Shown here: in pieces, positions 23,840-32,430 of the stretch
Layout of the letters: every line of letters begins with the position of its first letter
How positions within the stretch are numbered: the first letter of the stretch is position 1
From: Mesorhizobium comanense
GTDB lineage: Bacteria > Pseudomonadota > Alphaproteobacteria > Rhizobiales > Rhizobiaceae
Assembly: GCF_005503535.1 (NCBI RefSeq)
Contig: NZ_SCNN01000019.1
Coordinates: 55,365 to 119,364, forward strand
Length of the DNA stretch: 64,000 nucleotides
Direction: 5' to 3'
Made by a program: the position numbers and the translations under genes
The notes under the pieces: model-generated
Databases searched by the model: none
The model's input: only the letters and a program-made list of their open reading frames with translations
What the model was told of the DNA's origin: nothing

Positions 23840-24544
23840 ATGAGTTCAGAAAAGACAGCCGTGATCGTGGCCGGAGGCAGCGGCATGGGGGCGGCGGCGG
23901 CCAAGCGGCTGGCGGCGGACGGGTTCAAGGTCGCCATCCTGTCTTCCTCCGGCAAGGGCGAGGCGCTGGCCAAGGAGCTTGGCGGCATCGGCGTCACCGG
24001 CTCCAATCAATCGAATGACGATTTGCAGCGGCTCGCCGATGCGACGCTCGAAAAGTGGGGACGCATCGACGTGCTGGTCAACAGCGGCGGCCACGGGCCG
24101 CGCGCGCCGATCCTGGAGATCACGGACGAGCAGTGGCACACCGGCATGGACGTCTATCTGATGAATGTCATCCGGCCGGTGCGCATCGTGGCGCCGCAGA
24201 TGGTCAAGCAGAAGGGCGGCGCCATCATCAACATCTCGACGGCCTGGGTGGCCGAGCCGAACGCGATGTTCCCGACCTCGGCCGTGTTCCGCGCCGGCCT
24301 TGCCGCCTACACCAAGGTTTTTTCAAACACCTACGCGGCCGACAATGTGCGCATGAACAACGTGCTGCCCGGCTGGATCGACAGCTTGCCCGCAACCGAA
24401 GAGCGCCGCGACAACGTGCCGATGCAGCGTTACGGCACGTCGGAGGAGATCGCGGCGACGATCGCGTTCCTGGCTTCTGACGGGGCGGGGTATATTACGG
24501 GGCAGAATATCCGCGTGGATGGGGGTGTCATTCGGGCGCTGTGA
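23840..24544 (+). CDS. Short-chain dehydrogenase/reductase-fold protein lacking the Tyr-Lys catalytic pair
   Basis: 234 residues, Rossmann fold. The cofactor glycine motif AGGSGMGAAAA lies at residues 11-21, the VNSGG turn at 80-84 (family NNAG), and the catalytic-serine strand INISTAW has S133. The usual YxxxK is replaced: the alignment places S147 and R151 (TSAVFRAG) where Tyr and Lys should be. It ends in the standard ITGQNIRVDGG. It therefore binds a nucleotide but may not use normal SDR chemistry. The ATG at 23840 follows GAGGAAAA. A family A repeat lies immediately downstream. Confidence 0.87.
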   Translation: MSSEKTAVIVAGGSGMGAAAAKRLAADGFKVAILSSSGKGEALAKELGGIGVTGSNQSNDDLQRLADATLEKWGRIDVLVNSGGHGPRAPILEITDEQWHTGMDVYLMNVIRPVRIVAPQMVKQKGGAIINISTAWVAEPNAMFPTSAVFRAGLAAYTKVFSNTYAADNVRMNNVLPGWIDSLPATEERRDNVPMQRYGTSEEIAATIAFLASDGAGYITGQNIRVDGGVIRAL

Positions 24545-24558
24545 CACGGCGCGGCTTC

Positions 24559-24707
24559 CCTTCTCCCCTTGTGGGAGAAGGTGGCCTCGCGAAGCGAGGT
24601 CGGATGAGGGGTGTTCCAGGGAACACCAACGCCTCACTCCGCTGGAACACCCCTCAACCGTCTCGGCGCCAAAGCGCCGATCCACCTTCTCCCACAAGGG
24701 GAGAAGG
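24559..24707. repeat. Family A dispersed palindromic repeat, copy 4
   Basis: The left arm contains a third inner hairpin type, CCTCGCGAAGCGAGG. The right arm contains the GCGCCAAAGCGC type. It sits between convergent genes. Confidence 0.85.
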
Positions 24708-24715
24708 GAAGAGCG

Positions 24716-25969
24716 TCACCGCTGGTCAGCATCCGTCAACGTTTGCAGGAAAGCCACGATGTCGTCGATCTCGGCATCGTTCAGCGCCGCCTTGCCGCCG
24801 GGCTTCTTGCCATCGAAAGGCGGATCCTGATTCAGGTTTGCCCAGTAAGCCTTTGGCAGGTCGTCGAATTTGTCGATCGTGCCGTCGGCGTTTTTCGGAT
24901 ACCAGCGACCCGGGTCGGTGTCGCGGCTGGCGTAGAAGGCCACCGCATCGCGCAGCGTGTGGAACTCGCCATTGTGGAAGAAGCTCTTGCGCAGCGCCAC
25001 GTTGCGTAGCGTCGGGGTCTTGAACAGGCCGCAATATTTGGTGCGGCCCTTGAAGTCGGTGCGCAGCGGGCCGCACAGGCCGAGGTCGAAATAGGCCGGA
25101 TCGGCATTGGCGGGAATCGCCGCATTGCGCGGCACGGCGATGGCGATCAGGCCGAAATCGGTGAATTGCGGCGGCTCGCCGTCATTGGCGGGTTCGCTGA
25201 GATGGCAGCTGGCACAATTGCCTTTCGTCTCGTCTTCGAACAGCGCGCGGCCATGCAGTTCCTGAGCGGTGAGGGTTGCCTTGCCGGCCAGGTATGTATC
25301 GTAGCGGCTCGAATAGGGGTAGAAGTCTGCCGCGCTTTGCTCGAACGTGCCGAGCGCCTCGGCGGCGGCATCCAGCGCATCGTCGGGATGATCGAAGACA
25401 TCGTCGCCGAAGGTGGCCTTGAAGTCGTCGGCATAGGCCGAGCGCCGCAGGCCGGCGGTAACGGCGGCGGCATCCTTGTTGGCCATCTCGAAGGGCGAGA
25501 GCAGGGGGATCTTGGCCTGGTCCTTGCCATGGTCGGCCCGGCCGTCCCAGGTCAGGCCGCCGGTCGGGCCGTTGTCGACGCTCTCGTCGCCTTCATCCTC
25601 GGAATCGTAGAAGTGCTCGGTGAAGGCGGGTGCTGCCTGAAGATAGCGCAGCGACGGCACGGCGCGCACGCCCGGCTGATCCAGGTTCGGCCCGCCCATT
25701 TCGACCGGAGACGCCGAGGCCGGGCCGAAGGCGTGGTGCGGATCATGGCAGGACGAGCAGGCCTGCTTACCGGAGGCCGACAGCGCCGGATCGAAGAACA
25801 TTTTCCGCCCGAGCGCGGTCAGTGCCTCGGCGCGCGCGAAGGCTTGCGCGCGCGACAGCGGGCCTGGATTGACCCCGTCCGCTCCCGCCGTATTCGCCGG
25901 CGCGGCAAAGCCGGCTATCGAGATCGCGGCGATCGCGATCACCGGGTTTTTCCATCGTCTGGCTGTCAT
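24716..25969 (-). CDS. Di-haem cytochrome c peroxidase (CcpA/MauG family)
   Basis: 417-residue periplasmic protein with an N-terminal export signal (about residues 8-28). Two haem-binding CxxCH motifs are present: CSSCH near residue 71 and CASCH near 252. Family stretches GRKMFFDPALSASGKQACSSCHDP, TPTLRNVALRKSFFHNGEFHTL and the C-terminal LNDAEIDDIVAFLQTL support the call. It reduces peroxide or acts as a MauG-like oxidant using electrons from a c-type donor. It is divergent from the phospholipase/AcpA gene, and the two may share the intergenic control region. Confidence 0.93.
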   Translation of the reverse strand: MTARRWKNPVIAIAAISIAGFAAPANTAGADGVNPGPLSRAQAFARAEALTALGRKMFFDPALSASGKQACSSCHDPHHAFGPASASPVEMGGPNLDQPGVRAVPSLRYLQAAPAFTEHFYDSEDEGDESVDNGPTGGLTWDGRADHGKDQAKIPLLSPFEMANKDAAAVTAGLRRSAYADDFKATFGDDVFDHPDDALDAAAEALGTFEQSAADFYPYSSRYDTYLAGKATLTAQELHGRALFEDETKGNCASCHLSEPANDGEPPQFTDFGLIAIAVPRNAAIPANADPAYFDLGLCGPLRTDFKGRTKYCGLFKTPTLRNVALRKSFFHNGEFHTLRDAVAFYASRDTDPGRWYPKNADGTIDKFDDLPKAYWANLNQDPPFDGKKPGGKAALNDAEIDDIVAFLQTLTDADQR

Positions 25970-26066
25970 GGAACATGTTCCGCTTTGCTCCGCAAATAGG
26001 AATGCAGTGCAACGGATTGATGACCGGCCCGGGCGTTCACGAAACCGTGTTCGATCGGACTGCAGG

Positions 26067-26082
26067 TGTCACAAAGGTGACA
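26067..26082. promoter_or_regulatory. Inverted repeat between peroxidase and AcpA genes, Pho-box-like
   Basis: TGTCAC-AAAG-GTGACA is a perfect 6-4-6 inverted repeat. Read as two 7-mers 11 bases apart (GTGTCAC and GTGACAA) it also partly fits a PhoB box. Either regulator class is possible. Confidence 0.45.
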
Positions 26083-26161
26083 AGGCATCGACGTTAGCTG
26101 CGCTGTATTGTTCGCAGCGCCATAGCCCTCCAGCCATCCTCCAGCCACGAGGCGTCTTCCC

Positions 26162-27694
26162 ATGACCAGGTCCTTTCTCTCGCTTTGCCTCGCCTCGACG
26201 GCGCTGGCGTCGTTGGCCGGCACCGCTCACGCCGCGCCTGCCGGCTTCGACAAGATCGACACCGTCGTCGTCATCTACGCCGAGAACCGCAGCTTCGATA
26301 ATCTCTATGGCGGCTTCCCCGGCGCCAACGGGCTGGCCAATGTCTCGGCCGATCAGGCGCGCCAGCTCGACCGCGACGGCAAGCCGCTGACCGAATTGCC
26401 GCCGGCCTGGGGTGGGCTGACCGGAAAGGGCGTCACCCCGGTGGTGACAGAGGCGCAGACCGCGCATCTGGCCAACGCAGCCTTTGCCATAGACGATCCC
26501 AAGGGGTTCAACGAAGGCACCAACGTCATTACCCATGATCTGTGGCACCGCTTCTACCAGGAGCAGATGCAGATCGATGGCGGCAAGAACGACAAGTTCG
26601 TCGCCTGGGCCGATTCCGGCGGGCTGGTGATGGGCCATTATGACGGCTCCGGCCTGCCGATGTGGGCGGTGGCGAAGAAATACGTGCTGGCCGACAATTT
26701 CTTCCAGGGCGCCTTCGGCGGTTCCTTCCTGAACCATTTTCAGCTCGCCTGCGCCTGCACGCCTTTCTATCCGCATGCAGACACCAGCCCGATCAAGGGC
26801 CAGATCGCGGCGGTCGAGGCCGATGGCACGAGCTTGAAGGTCGCGGACAATTCGCCGGCCTCGGCGCTGGGCGGCGTGCCGAAATTCGTCAATGACGGCG
26901 CCATCACGCCCGATTTCTACGCCGTCAACACCATGCAGCCGCCTTACCAGCCAAGCGCCAACAAGCCGGCCGCGGACGGCGACAAGGCGCTGGCCGATCC
27001 GGCCGCGCCGACAACGCTGCCGCCGCAGCACGATGTCACCATCGGCGACCTGCTGTCGCTGAGAGGGGTTAGCTGGGCCTGGTATGGCGGCGCCTGGCAG
27101 GCGACGCTGGACGGCAAGAACGCGACGCCGGTGCCGAACTTCCAGTTCCACCACCAGCCGTTCAACTACTTCGCCGCCTATGCGCCCGGCACCGCCGCGC
27201 GGGCCGAGCACCTTAGGGATGGCGGCCTCGACGGGGCCGAGTTCATCAAGGCGATCGACGACGGCAAGCTGCCGCAGGTCGCCTTCTACAAGCCGCAGGG
27301 CAACCTCAACGAGCACTCGGGCTATGCCGACGTGACGTCGGGCGACCAGCATTTGGCCGACCTCGTTTCGCATCTGGAGAAGAGCCCGCAATGGGGCCAC
27401 ATGCTGGTCGTCGTCACCTATGACGAGAATGGCGGTTTCTGGGATCACGTAGCGCCGCCCAGGGCCGACCGCTGGGGGCCGGGCAACCGCATCCCGGCCT
27501 TCATCATCTCACCCTATGCGAAGATGGGCACGGTCGACCACACGCAATACGACACGACCTCGATCCTGCGCTTCATCACCGCCCGCTACGACCTGCCGGT
27601 GCTTGCCGGCATCGTCGCCCGCGACAAGGCGCTGGCCGCCAATGGCGAGCCGCCGATGGGGGATCTGAGCGCGGCGCTCGATTTGACGCGCTGA
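26162..27694 (+). CDS. Acid phosphatase / phospholipase C family protein (AcpA type)
   Basis: 510-residue secreted phosphoesterase with a signal peptide cleaved after AHA at about residue 24. The family signature VVVIYAENRSFDNLYGGFPGANG is at residues 36-58, and the catalytic nucleophile region resembles AcpA. Further motifs are LADNFFQGAFGGSFLNHF near 178, TIGDLLSLRGVSWAWYGG near 298 and VVTYDENGGFWDHVAPP near 418. It hydrolyses phosphomonoesters or phospholipids in the periplasm or outside the cell, usually for phosphate supply. A Pho-box-like repeat lies 80 bases upstream. Confidence 0.9.
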   Translation: MTRSFLSLCLASTALASLAGTAHAAPAGFDKIDTVVVIYAENRSFDNLYGGFPGANGLANVSADQARQLDRDGKPLTELPPAWGGLTGKGVTPVVTEAQTAHLANAAFAIDDPKGFNEGTNVITHDLWHRFYQEQMQIDGGKNDKFVAWADSGGLVMGHYDGSGLPMWAVAKKYVLADNFFQGAFGGSFLNHFQLACACTPFYPHADTSPIKGQIAAVEADGTSLKVADNSPASALGGVPKFVNDGAITPDFYAVNTMQPPYQPSANKPAADGDKALADPAAPTTLPPQHDVTIGDLLSLRGVSWAWYGGAWQATLDGKNATPVPNFQFHHQPFNYFAAYAPGTAARAEHLRDGGLDGAEFIKAIDDGKLPQVAFYKPQGNLNEHSGYADVTSGDQHLADLVSHLEKSPQWGHMLVVVTYDENGGFWDHVAPPRADRWGPGNRIPAFIISPYAKMGTVDHTQYDTTSILRFITARYDLPVLAGIVARDKALAANGEPPMGDLSAALDLTR

Positions 27695-27737
27695 CGCTCT
27701 TGCCGCCGGGTGGCTGCGCGGCAGCGATAGCGCTCTA

Positions 27738-27900
27738 CGGCGCCCCCCTCTGTCCTGCCGGACATCTCCCCCACATGGGGGGAGATCGGGCAGCTTGGGC
27801 GCCCCACTCGCTCCTGCGACATCAACAATTGGCGAAATGGTCGATGACAGCCAATCTCCCCCCTCGTGGGGGAGATGTCCGGCAGGACAGAGGGGGGCGC
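27738..27900. repeat. Family B dispersed palindromic repeat, copy 2
   Basis: CGGCGCCCCCCTCTGTCC left end with its complement at the right. It lies between convergent genes. Confidence 0.85.
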
Positions 27901-27934
27901 GAAGGAATGCGACGCTCAGTGCCTCAGCGAGCCC

Positions 27935-28576
27935 TCAGCCGCCGTTTACCAGGGCAAGGATAAGCTTCTGCAAATTGCCGCCCTTGCCGAGTTCGACGCG
28001 GTCGAAGTCGCGGCTTGCCTGGCGTTGCGCCTGCGAGAGTTCGGACAGGCGTTTGGTCATCTCGGTGCGGATCTTGCTGCATTTCGGGTCGTCGGCCACG
28101 GTGAGACCGACGGTCGCCGCCTCGATCTTGCGCACCATGTCGACGATGGTGGCGCCATGCACCTTCTCATGGGCGCTGACGCCGGCGAGGAAAACCTCCC
28201 AGTTCTTCTGGATCGCCGGAGGCAGCGGCGCGGACGGGCTTGGCAAGGTGTAGGTGATGATGAGCTTCGGCCTGGCCGAGACCAGCACACACGCTCCGGC
28301 GCGGGCCTGATAGTCCCTGGTCCAGGTCAGCTTGAAATTGGTGTGGGCGATGGCGCGCGCGACGCCGACATTCGGTCCATTCTCACCGATCGAGCGATAG
28401 AGTTCCGGTCCGGACTGGCCTGAGATGGCGTAGGTCTCGACCTTCTCGACCGGCTTCCACTGCGCATGGGCGGCGAGCGGCGAGACCAGCAGTGCGGCTG
28501 CCGAGACACAAAGACGAAGACCGATACTCAACACCGCTCTCTCCAAAGCGCGGCCCTGCCGCACAGGCAATGCCAT
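27935..28576 (-). CDS. DUF922 secreted Zn-dependent protease family protein
   Basis: 213 residues. A hydrophobic signal (LRLCVSAAALLVSPLAAHA, about 22-40) predicts export. The metal-binding motif HEKVH (HExxH) near residue 139 sits in VFLAGVSAHEKVHGATIVD, and TYAISGQSGPELYRSIGENGP near residue 48 is the typical DUF922 opening. A Cys pair (AGACVLV and DDPKCSK) may form a disulphide. Members are predicted metallopeptidases of unknown substrate. ATG at 28576 is chosen because the signal peptide follows at a normal distance. It is divergent from another small secreted protein gene at 28632. Confidence 0.83.
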   Translation of the reverse strand: MALPVRQGRALERAVLSIGLRLCVSAAALLVSPLAAHAQWKPVEKVETYAISGQSGPELYRSIGENGPNVGVARAIAHTNFKLTWTRDYQARAGACVLVSARPKLIITYTLPSPSAPLPPAIQKNWEVFLAGVSAHEKVHGATIVDMVRKIEAATVGLTVADDPKCSKIRTEMTKRLSELSQAQRQASRDFDRVELGKGGNLQKLILALVNGG

Positions 28577-28631
28577 TGAACGGCTTTTCCTATATGCTGG
28601 CGGCCGGTGCTGCAAATTTCGGGGGGAAGTC

Positions 28632-29123
28632 ATGGGAAGATATTTCTTTGCCGCTGGTGTCCTGGCGATCATGCTCGGCGTGCAATCGGCGCATGCCGCT
28701 TCATGCGGCAGCTGGAGCGCCAAGATGGAGGAGGACGAGGGCGGCAGCGTGCTGACGGCTTCCGTCTGCGGCGGAGCGAAGGGCGATGCGCATCTGATGC
28801 TGACCTGCTTCGACAAGCCGGTGCTGAGCTATGATCTCGGCGAAAGCGGTCCGGAGCTGCAGCCCGGTGTCAGCGACTTCGACTTCAAGGCCGACGGCAA
28901 GACGGTGACGAAGACGCTCCAGCTCGAAGAAATGTACAATTATCTCGTGGCCGATCTGGAGAAGGACGACCCGCTGCTCGACCTTCTGCGCGGCAAGGGC
29001 GATGTGACGGTCGGCTCGGCCAAATACGGCGCCAACAGTTTTCCGCTGAAGGGCTCGAGCGGGGCGATCGGCAAGGTTCTGGCGCAATGCGGCAAGGCGA
29101 AGCCGGCGGCCGATGGGGATTGA
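28632..29123 (+). CDS. Small secreted protein of unknown function
   Basis: 163 residues with a clear signal peptide (MGRYFFAAGVLAIMLGVQSAHA) and four or more cysteines in the mature part (AASCGSW, SVCGG, LTCFDK, AQCGK), so probably a disulphide-bonded periplasmic protein. No family is recognised. The GGGGGGAAG ribosome site fixes the ATG. It is divergent from the DUF922 gene with a 55-base gap, so the two may be co-regulated. Confidence 0.75.
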   Translation: MGRYFFAAGVLAIMLGVQSAHAASCGSWSAKMEEDEGGSVLTASVCGGAKGDAHLMLTCFDKPVLSYDLGESGPELQPGVSDFDFKADGKTVTKTLQLEEMYNYLVADLEKDDPLLDLLRGKGDVTVGSAKYGANSFPLKGSSGAIGKVLAQCGKAKPAADGD

Positions 29124-29158
29124 GGGGGCAGTCTCCGCATTCGATGTTGGCGGGACAG

Positions 29159-29315
29159 CACCCCCCTCTGTCCTGCCGGACATCTCCCCCGCAAGGGGGG
29201 AGATCGGATGCAGCATCGTCTTTCGCCAATTTCCAACGTCGGAAGGTCGGCGGAACATCAACGCTGCCAATCTCCCCCCTTGCGGGGGAGATGGCCGGCA
29301 GGCCAGAGAGGGGTG
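29159..29315. repeat. Family B dispersed palindromic repeat, copy 3
   Basis: More divergent copy: the right arm reads GGCCGGCAGGCCAGAGAGG. It lies between convergent genes. Confidence 0.8.
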
Positions 29316-29361
29316 CGACGGATCGCTGCGGAACTGATTTCTATTCCATGCCGCCTGCAGT

Positions 29362-30804
29362 CTATCGCATCACCCGGCCCAGCCGCACGGTCGCCGCCCA
29401 CAACTCCTCATCCGAGAATCCTGAGAAGCCCAGCACCAGCCCGTGCTTCGGCGGTCCGGCTATGTACATGCCCGACAGCGAGCGGGCGCCGACGCCGACG
29501 GCCTTCGCCGCTTCCACGATTTCCGTGTCCACGCCGCCGCTCTTCAGCGTCGCCACGAGATGCAGACCTTGCTCGGGCACGGTGGCGTCGAGGGCGTCGC
29601 CGCAATTGGCGCGCAGGCCGGCGATGAGCGCGTCGCGCGCGGCTTGCACGCGGCGGCGCACGCGCCTGAGATGCGCGGCGAAGTGGCCTTCGGTGAGGAG
29701 GTCGGTCAAGGCGCCCTCGGCCAGCGTCGAGGGGTAGCGGTCGGCGCGCGCCCGGACCGCCATGACGGCATCGAGCAGCGGTTCAGGCACCACGGCATAG
29801 CCGATGCGCAGGCCGGGAAAGAGCACTTTGGAAAAGGTGCCGAGATAGGCGACGCGGTTCGCGCCATCCATGCCTTGCAGCGATGTCAGCGGCGGGCCGG
29901 CGTAACGGAACTCGCTGTCGTAATCGTCCTCGATGATCCAGGCATCGTTGCGCCGCGCCCAGTCGAGCAGGGCAAGGCGGCGGCGCATCGTCATGGTGAC
30001 GCCCGAGGGATACTGGTGCGAGGGCGTGACATAGGCGGCGCGCGCATGCGGGCACAGGCGCTCGCCGACAAGGGGATCGAGCCCCTCGGCGTCGACCGGC
30101 ACGGCGGCGATGCTGGCGCCGCCGCCGGCCAGCGCGGCATGCGCCATCGTATAGCAGGGATTTTCCAGCCACACGGCGTCGCCGGGGCGAAGCGCGGCGC
30201 GCACCAGCAGGTCCAGTCCCTGCTGCGTGCCCGAGGTCAGCACGATCTGGCCGGCATCGCAGCGCACGCCGCGCGCCGTCCTCAGATAGGCCGCGATCGC
30301 CTCGCGCAACGCAAGCCCGCCGCGCGGATCGCCGTAGCGGAAATGCTCCGGCCCGGGGCGGGCGAGGTGACGCGACAGGAGGATGCGGAACAGGTCGAGC
30401 GTGCGCGGATCCGATACCGCGACGCCAAGGCCGCAGGGCAGGGCGGCGGCGATGTCGATCTCGGGCGGGCGGGGCTTGGCCAATGTGGTCGGCAGGAACG
30501 GCACGTCGAGCGCGACGAAGGTGCCGGCGCCGACCCTGGCCACAGCGAACCCCTCCGAGATCAGCATTTCGAAACAGGCGACCGCCGCCGAGCGTGACAG
30601 GCCGAAGCGCCGGGCAAGGTCGCGGGTGGTCGGCAGCTTGGCGCCGGCGGCCAGCGCGCCGGTCTCGATCAGCCGGCGGAGCGCCGCGTAGAGCTCGCGG
30701 CTGCGCGGGCCGTCGCCCGGCAGCACGGGGATGAGTGCCGACCAATCGGGTTGATTGGTCTGATTTTTCTCACCCTGATTGGTTCTTTTCTCGACCAATG
30801 TCAT
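29362..30804 (-). CDS. MocR-family regulator (GntR HTH fused to PLP aminotransferase domain)
   Basis: 480 residues. A GntR-type winged helix at about residues 25-90 (SRELYAALRRLIETGALAAGAKLPTTRDLARRFGLSRSA) is joined to a fold-type I aminotransferase domain. The PLP lysine is in GTFSKVLFPGLRIGY near residue 300, and the aspartate in IIEDDYDSEFRY. MocR proteins sense PLP or amino compounds. It is divergent from a pyridoxamine-phosphate-oxidase-like gene, its likely target. Repeated ACCAATC boxes, including a perfect 8-5-8 inverted repeat at 30740-30760, lie inside its own first codons. ATG 30804 is chosen; an ATG 9 codons earlier also exists. Confidence 0.9.
   Translation of the reverse strand: MTLVEKRTNQGEKNQTNQPDWSALIPVLPGDGPRSRELYAALRRLIETGALAAGAKLPTTRDLARRFGLSRSAAVACFEMLISEGFAVARVGAGTFVALDVPFLPTTLAKPRPPEIDIAAALPCGLGVAVSDPRTLDLFRILLSRHLARPGPEHFRYGDPRGGLALREAIAAYLRTARGVRCDAGQIVLTSGTQQGLDLLVRAALRPGDAVWLENPCYTMAHAALAGGGASIAAVPVDAEGLDPLVGERLCPHARAAYVTPSHQYPSGVTMTMRRRLALLDWARRNDAWIIEDDYDSEFRYAGPPLTSLQGMDGANRVAYLGTFSKVLFPGLRIGYAVVPEPLLDAVMAVRARADRYPSTLAEGALTDLLTEGHFAAHLRRVRRRVQAARDALIAGLRANCGDALDATVPEQGLHLVATLKSGGVDTEIVEAAKAVGVGARSLSGMYIAGPPKHGLVLGFSGFSDEELWAATVRLGRVMR
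30740..30760. promoter_or_regulatory. MocR operator inside the mocR 5' coding region
   Basis: GACCAATC-GGGTT-GATTGGTC, a perfect inverted repeat. Two further half-sites, GATTGGTTC (30777) and CGACCAATG (30792), follow toward the start codon. Confidence 0.65.
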
Positions 30805-30842
30805 TGCATAGGGTTGGCGCATAACAGCCAAGGATGCAAGCC

Positions 30843-31562
30843 GTGAACGACGTCGCCGCCAGCTTTCCCACCACCAGCCGCAACCGCGTCAAGCGCGTGC
30901 ACGAACGCGGCAGCTATGACCACGCGGCCGTGTTCGCGGTGCTGGATGCCGGCATGCTGTGCCATGTCGCCTATACATTCGAGGGCCAGCCCTATTGCAC
31001 GCCGACCATCCACTGGCGCGAGGGCGACTTCCTCTACTGGCACGGCTCGTCCGCCAGCCGCATGCTGCGCCAGCTGCGCGGCGGCACGCCGGCCTGCCTG
31101 ACGGTCTCGCATCTCGACGGGCTGGTGCTGGCGCGCTCGGGTTTCAACCACTCGGTCGACTACCGTTCGGCAATGTGCTTCGGCACGGCACGCATCGTCG
31201 AGGACCCCGCGGAAAAGCTGAAGGCGCTGGCCGGCATCGTCGACCGCTTCTATCCCGGTCGCAGCGAGACCTTGCGGCCGATCTCGGCGCAGGAAGCCAA
31301 GGCCACGACGGTGATCGGCATGCGCATCGAGGAGGCCTCGGCCAAGGTGCGGGCCAAGGGCGTCGGCGACGACGAGGAAGATTACACGCATCCGGTGTGG
31401 GCCGGCGTCATCCCGGTGCGCATGGTGATCGGCGCGGCCGAGCCATGCCCGAGGCTGATGCCCGGCATCGAGCGGCCGGTCAATCTGGATGGTTATGCCG
31501 AAGGCGAGAGGCTGGACCGGGCGCTGACGCGGGCGCAGCGGGTTTATGAGGGCGGGGTGTAA
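30843..31562 (+). CDS. Pyridoxamine 5'-phosphate oxidase-family (FMN-binding split barrel) protein
   Basis: 239 residues. The split-barrel fold is indicated by HAAVFAVLDAGMLCHVAYTFEGQPYCTPTIHWREGDFLYWHG-type strands in the first 80 residues and by ALRPISAQEAKATTVIGMRIEEASAKVR later. Members bind FMN, F420 or haem. True PNPOx activity is not implied. The GTG at 30843 has AAGGA eight bases upstream; the ATG at 30834 is the alternative. It is divergent from the MocR regulator, whose operators lie in between, so PLP-dependent or amine-dependent control is likely. Confidence 0.85.
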   Translation: MNDVAASFPTTSRNRVKRVHERGSYDHAAVFAVLDAGMLCHVAYTFEGQPYCTPTIHWREGDFLYWHGSSASRMLRQLRGGTPACLTVSHLDGLVLARSGFNHSVDYRSAMCFGTARIVEDPAEKLKALAGIVDRFYPGRSETLRPISAQEAKATTVIGMRIEEASAKVRAKGVGDDEEDYTHPVWAGVIPVRMVIGAAEPCPRLMPGIERPVNLDGYAEGERLDRALTRAQRVYEGGV

Positions 31563-31574
31563 TCAGCGCTTCTT

Positions 31575-31597
31575 CCTTCTCCCACAAGGGAGGAAGG
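31575..31597. repeat. Half copy of a family A repeat arm
   Basis: A single degenerate arm CCTTCTCCCACAAGGGAGG. The 25 bases that follow it (GAGCGC..CTTGCCGATGCC) are repeated after family A copy 5 at about 32384-32406. Confidence 0.6.
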
Positions 31598-31676
31598 AAG
31601 AGCGCGCCCTTGCCGATGCCAGCACAGCATGGATGGGTATTGACAAGCTGTATTCCCGCTCTGTTCTGTCGCGTCC

Positions 31677-32222
31677 ATGATCTATGATCGTTCGACACTC
31701 GAAGACGCCTTCCGGGCAAAGTCCCGGCTTAGGTTCCTGTTCTTCTGGGGGCATCAGCCCTCCAAGGACGGCAGCATTACCGCATCCTGCTTCAGCCAAT
31801 GGTGGCCTGCCCAGTTCACTGTGGCTGGTCGGCGCTATCCGACAGCAGAACATTGGATGATGGCCGAGAAGGCTCGGCTTTTCGGTGATGCTGACACGGC
31901 GGCGCAGATTCTGCAGGCGGGAAGCCCCAAGCAGGCAAAGCAGTTCGGCCGGCAAGTGCGCGGTTTCGACGAGGCCAGATGGGACGCCGAGAAGCGGCGC
32001 ATCGTTGGCGAGGGGAGTTTTGAGAAATTCCGGCAAAATGCGCTGTTGCGGGACTATCTGCTGTCGACCGGCGAGCAGATCCTGGTCGAGGCGAGCCCCA
32101 TGGACCGGGTGTGGGGCATTGGCCTCGCTGCCGACGACAAGAAAGCGGCAAATCCGCTTTTGTGGCGCGGCGACAACCTGCTGGGATTTGCGCTGATGCA
32201 GGCACGCGACCGGCTGCGTTGA
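31677..32222 (+). CDS. NADAR-family protein (YbiA-like N-glycosidase)
   Basis: 181 residues of the NADAR/YbiA fold. Signatures are FLFFWGHQPSKDGSITASCFSQWWP near residue 20, YPTAEHWMMAEKARLFGD near 57, and the C-terminal NPLLWRGDNLLGFALMQARDRL. YbiA-type enzymes hydrolyse the N-glycosidic bond of early riboflavin-pathway intermediates. Other NADAR domains remove ADP-ribose-derived adducts from nucleic acids and NAD-derived metabolites. Which reaction applies here is unknown. It stands alone between repeat elements. Confidence 0.87.
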   Translation: MIYDRSTLEDAFRAKSRLRFLFFWGHQPSKDGSITASCFSQWWPAQFTVAGRRYPTAEHWMMAEKARLFGDADTAAQILQAGSPKQAKQFGRQVRGFDEARWDAEKRRIVGEGSFEKFRQNALLRDYLLSTGEQILVEASPMDRVWGIGLAADDKKAANPLLWRGDNLLGFALMQARDRLR

Positions 32223-32235
32223 GGCGGGCGTCTTG

Positions 32236-32383
32236 CCTTCTCCCCTTGTGGGAGAAGGTGGCCTCGCGAAGCGAGGTCGGATGAGGGGTGCTCCAGTCTG
32301 GCGCCAACGCCTCACTCCGCTGGAGCCCCCTTCATCCGTCTCGGCGCTGAGCGCCGATCCACCTTCCCCACAAGAAGGGAAGG
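32236..32383. repeat. Family A dispersed palindromic repeat, copy 5 (degenerate right arm)
   Basis: The left arm carries the CCTCGCGAAGCGAGG inner hairpin. The right arm has decayed to CCTTCCCCACAAGAAGG. Confidence 0.8.
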
Positions 32384-32430
32384 AAGAGCGCTCCCTTGCC
32401 GATGCCAGCGCCTCGCGCTATCCCGGCGCC

